Both the position numbers and the translations under genes were made by a program. The notes beneath the pieces are model-generated. The model ran no database searches, was not told where the DNA came from, and was given only the letters and a program-made list of their open reading frames with translations. Positions 58,542 through 64,000 of a stretch of DNA of 64,000 nt are shown here, piece by piece. Source of the DNA: Mucilaginibacter sp. KACC 22773 (GTDB lineage Bacteria > Bacteroidota > Bacteroidia > Sphingobacteriales > Sphingobacteriaceae); assembly GCF_028736215.1 (NCBI RefSeq), contig NZ_CP117883.1:7254001-7318000 (forward strand), read 5' to 3'. The stretch's first letter is position 1; every line of letters begins with the position of its first letter.

Positions 58542-58681
58542 CAGGATGACAGTCTTGTATTTTTGAGTGTCATCCCCCCTTCAGAATCCACGGATATTCC
58601 CACTCAGCATGACAGTCTTTAATTTGAATGTCATTTCCTCTTCAGAATCTGCGGATTTTACCACTCAGGATTTGACAGTTT
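58542..58681. repeat. Tandem array of an about 62-nt unit (CTCAGGATGACAG type), 2.3 copies
   Basis: ACTCAGG/CATGACAG starts recur at 58539, 58602 and 58663 with internal GTCATCC and CTTCAGAATC(C/T) words. The IS110 element lies just before the first copy, and its target palindrome is of the same family. A related unit lies at 61455-61530. Confidence 0.65.
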
Positions 58682-58697
58682 AATCATCGGTTTCCCA

Positions 58698-59447
58698 TCA
58701 CAGCTTCTCAAAATACTCCAGCTTAAGCTCCAATCCGTCAAATACAGCGTACGTATTGTAGTTAACCCACTCGCCAAGGTTAATGTAGCGGCTGTCGGGT
58801 GTTATCTGTATATCTAAGGGTTTATGGCGGTGGCCAAAAATAAGATAATCGTAAAAGTTGGTTTTCAATTCTTCACGACAAAATACAACCAGCCATTCCT
58901 GCTCACCGGGTTTACTGTCCTTTTTGTCGTTGCTGATGCGGCTTTTAGTCGACCAATAATTGGCTATGCCAACACCAAAGTTGGGGTGCAAGCGGGCAAA
59001 CAGCCACTGGCAAAACCCGCTGCGGAAAAAGTTTTTTAGCAGCTTATAAAACCTATCGCCAGGCCCAAGTCCATCGCCATGATGCAGGAAGAATTTTTTG
59101 CCGCCGCGCTCTATTTTCAATTCATTGCTAACGATGGTGGCTCCAAGTTCCTTTTCAAAGTAATCAAACATCCACATATCGTGGTTGCCTTTAAACAGGT
59201 AAAGCTTTACACCTGCATCGGCAAGTTCGGCCAGTTTGCCCATAAAGCGGATATATCCTTTAGGGACAACGGTTTTGTATTCAAACCAAAAGTCAAACAC
59301 ATCGCCCATTAAAAAAAGTTCGGCCGCATCGGCTTTAATACTATCCAGCCAGCGTATTATCCTGTCTTCACGAGCGCGGCTGCTGCCAAGAGCCCCGGCA
59401 CCCAGATGGAAATCGGAAGCAAAATAAAGTTTATTACGGGATGGCAT
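58698..59447 (-). CDS. lpxH: UDP-2,3-diacylglucosamine diphosphatase (LpxH type)
   Basis: LpxH hydrolyses UDP-2,3-diacylglucosamine to lipid X in lipid A synthesis. The 249-residue metallophosphoesterase starts at 59447 (MPSRNKLYFASDFHLGAG), giving the DFH, GDVFDFWFE, KGNHDMW and HHGDG motifs, with the later GHRHKPL. It is the Bacteroidota-type version. With lpxD, lpxC-fabZ and lpxA about 18 kb away, most early lipid A steps are encoded in the window. Confidence 0.92.
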   Translation of the reverse strand: MPSRNKLYFASDFHLGAGALGSSRAREDRIIRWLDSIKADAAELFLMGDVFDFWFEYKTVVPKGYIRFMGKLAELADAGVKLYLFKGNHDMWMFDYFEKELGATIVSNELKIERGGKKFFLHHGDGLGPGDRFYKLLKNFFRSGFCQWLFARLHPNFGVGIANYWSTKSRISNDKKDSKPGEQEWLVVFCREELKTNFYDYLIFGHRHKPLDIQITPDSRYINLGEWVNYNTYAVFDGLELKLEYFEKL

Positions 59448-59681
59448 AGGCTGCAAAAATACGGTTATTGGGCGAAAGGAAAAAATGGGTAAGCATACCA
59501 TGTAAGAGCGCATTGCGGAGAAAGCTCAACTATTAAAGTATTACGGCAATTTGAAGCGGAAAATGATATAAATTGGCGAAAACGCTGTCGTTCATAAGCC
59601 TGTATTTATGATGAACGAAGCATATTCCCTATTCCGAATCAGCGGACTTTACAACTTAACAAAAGGATGAAAGCACAGATC

Positions 59682-60449
59682 CTAAAACTCCAGCTCCAAC
59701 AAAACCGGGCAATGATCGGAGTGTTTGGCTTCGGGTAAAATGGCGGCCCGTTTGATATTGGCTTCCAGTTCTGTACTGGCCATGGCGTAGTCAATGCGCC
59801 AGCCCAAGTTTTTGCCGCGTGCCCCTGCTCTGAAACTCCACCAGGTATAGTTATGGGGCTCTTTATTCACGTGGCGGAAGGTATCTATAAAACCACCTTC
59901 GATAAATTTCTCCATCCATTCGCGCTCTTCGGGCAAAAAGCCTGATGAGTTGGCATTTGATTTTGGATTGTGGATATCAATAGGTCGATGGCAAATGTTA
60001 TAATCGCCGCAAACCACCAGGTTAGGGATCTCTGATTTTAAGAGCGTTAAATACCGGCCAAATTCATCCAGGAAACGGTATTTAAAAACCTGCCGTTCAT
60101 CGCCGCTTGAGCCGGATGGGAAGTAAGCGCTCATGACCGATACCTCGTCAAAATCAACGCGGATACAGCGCCCCTCGCGGTCAAAATCGGGGATGCCACA
60201 TCCGTATTCAACATGCTTTGGCAGTTGTTTTGTAAATATAGCGGTACCACTGTATCCTTTTTTTTCGGCCGGAAACCAGTAGTGCTGGTAGCCCATCTGG
60301 TCAACCAGCCCCAAGTCTGTAAGTACATCAGGCGTAGCCTTAATTTCCTGAAGGCAAACTACATCGGCATCAGTAGCCTGTAGCCAGGCCAGCCAGTTTT
60401 TGCTTATTGCCGACCGGATACCGTTAACGTTATAAGTGATTATTTTCAT
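59682..60449 (-). CDS. xthA: Exodeoxyribonuclease III
   Basis: This 255-residue AP endonuclease/3' exonuclease acts in base-excision repair. Motifs CLQEIKATPD, CGDYNICHRPIDIHNP, and the final AKHSDHCPVLLELEF with catalytic Asp and His are present. The start MKIITYNVNGIRSA is canonical. Its start codon is immediately next to a hairpin repeat. Confidence 0.95.
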   Translation of the reverse strand: MKIITYNVNGIRSAISKNWLAWLQATDADVVCLQEIKATPDVLTDLGLVDQMGYQHYWFPAEKKGYSGTAIFTKQLPKHVEYGCGIPDFDREGRCIRVDFDEVSVMSAYFPSGSSGDERQVFKYRFLDEFGRYLTLLKSEIPNLVVCGDYNICHRPIDIHNPKSNANSSGFLPEEREWMEKFIEGGFIDTFRHVNKEPHNYTWWSFRAGARGKNLGWRIDYAMASTELEANIKRAAILPEAKHSDHCPVLLELEF

Positions 60450-60450
60450 G

Positions 60451-60589
60451 TCGGATTTGTGATGTTCGATTTCGGATTTAAAATTAAGATTAGTAAAGTG
60501 TACAATTTTAGATTTTTTATTTTATCAATCGTTCACATCAAATGATAATTCAAAAAATAAAAATCCGAAATCGAACATTCCAAATCCGA
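60451..60589. repeat. Intergenic hairpin with 29-nt arms (CGGATTT word) between xthA and cyclophilin
   Basis: Arms 60451-60479 and 60561-60589 match at 27 of 29 positions. The left arm starts 2 nt upstream of the xthA start codon and the right arm ends 2 nt after the cyclophilin stop codon. Confidence 0.85.
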
Positions 60590-60591
60590 AA

Positions 60592-61299
60592 TCAAGACCC
60601 TTGGCTCAGTAACTTATCCAGTTGCTTACACTCTTTTTTACTTAGTACGTCTACCTTCATCGGGATATCGGTAAGCGGCCGGTCCCTGTCGTCTTTTTTT
60701 ACTGCGGCAATATGGTCAACCATATCAAAGCCGGTCACAACCTCGCCGTAAACGGTGTAACTATGATCAAGTTGGGCTGTACCGCCAACTGTTTTATAAT
60801 ATTCGCGTTGCCAGGCAGGTATTTTATGACCTTTTAGCCGTCCGTTTTCCAGCGAATCCATTTTGGCATCGCTAAGGCGTTTGCCCTCCACAATATAAAA
60901 CTGGCACCCGCTTGATGCTTTTTGGGGGTTATCATCGCGGGCGGCAGCCAGTACCCCGCGTTTGTGAAACAGGCTATCCCTGAATTCGGCCGGGATAGTG
61001 TAGCCCACATCGCCATTACCCAATTCGGCACCGGGTTTGGCTTTGGCCGGGTTTTTAGAATCCGGGTCACCTCCCTGGATCATAAAATTCTGTATCACCC
61101 GGTGAAACAACACGCCGTTGTAAAAACCTTTTTTGGCCAGCTTGATAAAATTATCGCGGTGTAAAGGGGTCTCGTTATATAGTCTGATGATCACGTTCCC
61201 GTAGGTAGTACTGATGCGTACGTACTGGTTTTTGGGAGGTTTTGCAAAGGCAATGGCAGTGATAAATAACAGTAAGGTTAAGGAAAGGATTTTTTTCAT
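60592..61299 (-). CDS. Peptidyl-prolyl cis-trans isomerase, cyclophilin type
   Basis: This 235-residue protein has a signal peptide (KKILSLTLLLFITAIAFA) and a cyclophilin domain with NFIKLAKKGFYNGVLFHRVIQNFMIQGGDP, HKRGVLAAARD and SGCQFYIVEG. It acts as a periplasmic protein-folding isomerase. It lies upstream of xthA on the minus strand with the hairpin in between. Confidence 0.93.
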   Translation of the reverse strand: MKKILSLTLLLFITAIAFAKPPKNQYVRISTTYGNVIIRLYNETPLHRDNFIKLAKKGFYNGVLFHRVIQNFMIQGGDPDSKNPAKAKPGAELGNGDVGYTIPAEFRDSLFHKRGVLAAARDDNPQKASSGCQFYIVEGKRLSDAKMDSLENGRLKGHKIPAWQREYYKTVGGTAQLDHSYTVYGEVVTGFDMVDHIAAVKKDDRDRPLTDIPMKVDVLSKKECKQLDKLLSQGS

Positions 61300-61454
61300 A
61301 TATTATCTGGAATCGGCAAGAACCCGAATTTAGAAATTTGCAGCAATAAATTACACACCGGCCTCTCTTAGTCATTCTTGAACGAAGTGAAAAATTCTAT
61401 CAACCGGCACACATTACCTACTGAAAAGTTTGCAAATAGATTCTTCATGGCATT

Positions 61455-61530
61455 CATGATGACAGTGTTTGATTTTTGAACGTCACTCCGGCCTTTAGAA
61501 ACATTCCAAATTTTACCACTCAGGGTAACA
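61455..61530. repeat. Third copy of the GATGACAG-type unit
   Basis: ATGATGACAGTGTTTGA, GTCACTCC, and CCACTCAGGGTAAC match the tandem unit at 58539-58681 with several changes. It stands between the cyclophilin and MaoC genes. Confidence 0.5.
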
Positions 61531-61578
61531 ATTCATTTATTTGGATAGCCTAAACGTGCCTATACAAATCAACTTGAT

Positions 61579-62040
61579 TTACGCGTTAAAGTGGTACACA
61601 AAAACTATCTCGCCGGTAAAGGCCGGTTTCTTTTGATCTTTAATTTCCAGGGTGGTTATCATGGTGGCTTTAATTGGTCCGCGCAGGTTTACCAGGCCGC
61701 CAAGCTTTACTTTTAAGCGCACTTCCGAATCAACCAGTACAGCCTGTCCAAAACGGAAGTTTTCAATGCCGTAGTTAATCTCCATCTTCAGGTTCTCAAC
61801 TTTCACAATCTCTTTCCATAAATAAGGCACAAGCGATAGGGTAAGGTAGCCATGCGCAATAGTTGCACCAAACTGGCTTTCGGTTTTAGCCCGTTCCGGA
61901 TCGGTGTGGATCCATTGGTGGTCTAATGTGGCATCGGCAAATTTGTTGATCTGTTCCTGGGTAATTTTGTACCATGACGAAACGCCAAGCTCGTTCCCTA
62001 TTTGCGCTTCAAATTCAGCGAAGTTATTGATGGTTAACAT
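61579..62040 (-). CDS. MaoC-like dehydratase
   Basis: This 153-residue hotdog-fold protein has the R-specific enoyl-CoA hydratase motif DATLDHQWIHTDPERA followed by FGATIAHGYLTLSLVP, which supplies Asp and His. Members hydrate 2-enoyl-CoA in beta-oxidation or polyhydroxyalkanoate supply. It is a single gene, and its exact substrate is not inferred. Confidence 0.92.
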   Translation of the reverse strand: MLTINNFAEFEAQIGNELGVSSWYKITQEQINKFADATLDHQWIHTDPERAKTESQFGATIAHGYLTLSLVPYLWKEIVKVENLKMEINYGIENFRFGQAVLVDSEVRLKVKLGGLVNLRGPIKATMITTLEIKDQKKPAFTGEIVFVYHFNA

Positions 62041-62413
62041 TGATGATCAGTTTATTGATTAAAAGTTGGCGAAGTTACAAAAATTTAACAATCTCGATTT
62101 CTATATCTCGGGAGTAAAACAGGACAAATGCATCTAATTGGGTTAACATAACTTAACACATTTCAGATAAAATATTTGCAAACATTTGACAATCAATATT
62201 TTATATTTTATCATGGTTAACACTGAACTTATCGCGCAATATAGGTGCATCCAAATAGTTGTGCCTGTTGTTGGCCAATAAAAAGTCCCTTCGGTAGCCG
62301 GATCATTTAACCACGATCAGCCAATAAAAACAAGATGTTGCTTGGTGCTTATATTGTCCATTCCATAGCTATTTAGATGCGTTTGTTCCGGGTGTAAGCG
62401 CGTCACAGGGGCC
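62041..62413. other. Non-coding stretch, nothing recognised
   Basis: The 373 nt hold no clear ORF, hairpin or promoter apart from AT-rich tracts. A short GGCCAATAAAAA/CAGCCAATAAAAA direct repeat is the only visible pattern. Confidence 0.4.
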
Positions 62414-64000
62414 TCAGTCGCCCAGCAATGCTTTCAAACTTTCCAGCGTATCGGCTTCTTCTTTCGGCTTATCATGCCGCCAGCGCAGTATCCGCGGAAA
62501 ACGCAGTGCGATCCCTGATTTATGACGGGTTGATTTGTTGATCCCTTCAAATCCTATTTCGAAAACCAGCTCGGGCTTTACCGTACGCACAGGGCCAAAT
62601 TTTTCAATGGTGTTGCGTTTGATAAAATAATCTACCTTATTAATCTCGGCATCGGTAAGGCCCGAATAGGCTTTGGCAAAGGGTACCAGCTTATCGCCAT
62701 CCCAAACGGCGAAGGTATAATCGGTATATAAATCGGCCCGCCTGCCATGTCCTTTTTGGGCATAAATCATCACGGCATCTACCGACAGCGGATCAATTTT
62801 CCATTTCCACCAATCGCCGCGGCGACGCCCAACCTGGTAAGCGGCGCTTTTGCGTTTCAGCATTACACCCTCGGCTATCATGGCGCGCGACTGTTGTCTT
62901 ATAGCTCCCAGCTGCTCCCAGCTATCAAATTTGATCAACTCCGAAATCCGGAACAATTCGGCAAAGGGCGTTGCAGCCTGCAATGTTTCCAATATCGCCC
63001 GCCTTTCGCTTTGCGTTTTCGGGCGGATGTCCTCACCGTTATATTCCAGGCAGTCATAAGCTATAACCGCCACCGGGCTCTCTTCTAATATTTTTTTGCT
63101 CAGGTTTTTTCGGCCTATGCGGGTTTGCAACACGTTAAATGGCATGGGCAAACCGTTCTGAAAGCTCAGGATTTCGCCGTCTATCACCGTGCCATCGGGC
63201 AGAGCATTTAAAAAGGGATGCAGCTCGGGAAATTTTTCGGTCGCCAGGTCTTCGCCGCGGCTCCAGATAAAAATTTCGCCGCCCCGTTTTATCATTTGTG
63301 CACGTATGCCATCCCATTTCCACTCGGCCTGCCAGTCATCGGCCTGGCCAAGCGAGGCACCCACCTCATCAGGCGTTTTTTGCTTTTCGGAGGTCTCCTG
63401 TATGGGGTAGGCCAGGAAAAAAGGGTACGGCCTGGAAATGTTGGCCGCTGCGTCCTGTTCTTCCATCAACTGGGCAAACTGTAAGGTTTCGGGCATCCAG
63501 CTACCCATAATACGGTGGGTAAGTACGGGGGCTTCCAGCCCCGAGATATCGGCCAGTGCTTTGATAACCAAATTTTGCGATACGCCAACCCTAAAACTGC
63601 CGGTTAGCAACTTGTTAAACACAAAACGCTCCTGGCTATCCAGCATAGCCCAGGAATTTAGCAGCCACTCCTTTTTCTGTTCTTCGGTTTTATTGCCAAG
63701 CGCGTTTATCTCGGCTATCCATTCTGTAAGCGTCTTGTTGCTGCTCTCGTTACTTTGGGGCATCAACAGGGCCATGGTTTCCGCAAGGTCGCCTACTACG
63801 TGGTAGCTTTCTTCAAATAACCAGGCCGGGATGTTTGAGGCTTCAATAGCCCAGTTGCGCACCAGGGTGGAGTTAATTTGCCGTTTAGGTTTCCGGCCTG
63901 TAAAAAGCGCCAGCATGTGCATTTTATCGGTATCGGGCACAGCAGTAAAATATTCTTTTAAAACCTTAACCTTTTCGCCGGTTTTATTGGTTTCATCCAA
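62414..64000 (-). CDS. ATP-dependent DNA ligase (5' truncated by window edge)
   Basis: This is a non-LigA, ATP-dependent ligase of at least 528 residues. The nucleotidyltransferase motif EWKWDGIRAQ holds the AMP-accepting Lys. WSRGEDLATEKFPEL, FDVL-type NVLQTRIGRK and EGVMLKRKSAAY follow, with the OB-fold KGHGRRADLYTDYTFAVW. The frame runs to the last base of the window, so the start is probably about 10 codons further. Such ligases often lie beside a ligase-associated exonuclease and helicase in DNA-repair clusters. Confidence 0.92.
   Translation of the reverse strand: MDETNKTGEKVKVLKEYFTAVPDTDKMHMLALFTGRKPKRQINSTLVRNWAIEASNIPAWLFEESYHVVGDLAETMALLMPQSNESSNKTLTEWIAEINALGNKTEEQKKEWLLNSWAMLDSQERFVFNKLLTGSFRVGVSQNLVIKALADISGLEAPVLTHRIMGSWMPETLQFAQLMEEQDAAANISRPYPFFLAYPIQETSEKQKTPDEVGASLGQADDWQAEWKWDGIRAQMIKRGGEIFIWSRGEDLATEKFPELHPFLNALPDGTVIDGEILSFQNGLPMPFNVLQTRIGRKNLSKKILEESPVAVIAYDCLEYNGEDIRPKTQSERRAILETLQAATPFAELFRISELIKFDSWEQLGAIRQQSRAMIAEGVMLKRKSAAYQVGRRRGDWWKWKIDPLSVDAVMIYAQKGHGRRADLYTDYTFAVWDGDKLVPFAKAYSGLTDAEINKVDYFIKRNTIEKFGPVRTVKPELVFEIGFEGINKSTRHKSGIALRFPRILRWRHDKPKEEADTLESLKALLGD

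Overview
The window looks like a chromosomal segment of a Bacteroidota bacterium, most likely a Sphingobacteriaceae member of the Mucilaginibacter/Pedobacter type. The reasons are a fused lpxC-fabZ gene, the gliding and type IX secretion genes gldH and porX, a RicT-like PSP1 protein beside gldH, an IPExxxVDY-family gene beside pyruvate kinase, TAnnTTTG-type promoter elements, weak Shine-Dalgarno signals, and signal peptides ending in AQA/AQ. This is an inference from gene content and motifs; no search was run.

Layout. 0-8 kb: the end of an Lrp regulator, an RsmI-like methylase with an FAD monooxygenase, then a minus-strand block holding a LytTR regulator, miaE, a small toxin-antitoxin remnant, nadD, gmk and yicC. 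8-16 kb: rnc-fabF-acpP, pyruvate kinase and a beta-CASP nuclease. 15-25 kb: BlaI with an M56/TonB/plug fusion, an amidase lipoprotein, an oxygenase-type reductase, sod, tadA, csaA, a beta-barrel protein and a divergent MocR/PNPOx pair. 25-35 kb: a CsbD-like protein, a S41 protease, two tandem secreted paralogues, a DtxR repressor, a leaderless ApbE, a two-component system and an OmpA lipoprotein. 35-45 kb: porX, an HD hydrolase, lpxD, lpxC-fabZ, lpxA, an ABC ATPase, an alcohol dehydrogenase and efp. 45-57 kb: a SIMPL protein, two zinc peptidases, an ECF sigma factor with its partner, a PAS kinase, a PfkB kinase, ruvX, holB, ricT and gldH. 57-64 kb: an IS110 element, lpxH, xthA, a cyclophilin, a MaoC protein and an ATP-dependent DNA ligase that runs off the end. 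Lipid A synthesis (lpxD, lpxC-fabZ, lpxA, lpxH) and fatty acid synthesis (acpP, fabF, fabZ) are the clearest shared pathway.

Two things stand out. First, the IS110 element has a 13-nt noncoding end after its transposase and about 258 nt before it. That leader holds a 162-nt region closed by a perfect 12-bp stem and preceded by a Bacteroidota-type promoter. This is the layout expected of a bridge RNA. The element splits one arm of a palindrome, and removing it between two CT dinucleotides restores that arm, so both ends can be placed. Second, almost every intergenic gap of medium size carries an imperfect hairpin of 25-39 nt arms, each arm built from a short reiterated word. Words differ between loci, but some recur. 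At several loci the arm starts exactly at a stop codon or includes a start or stop codon. I know of no formal description of this set as one system.
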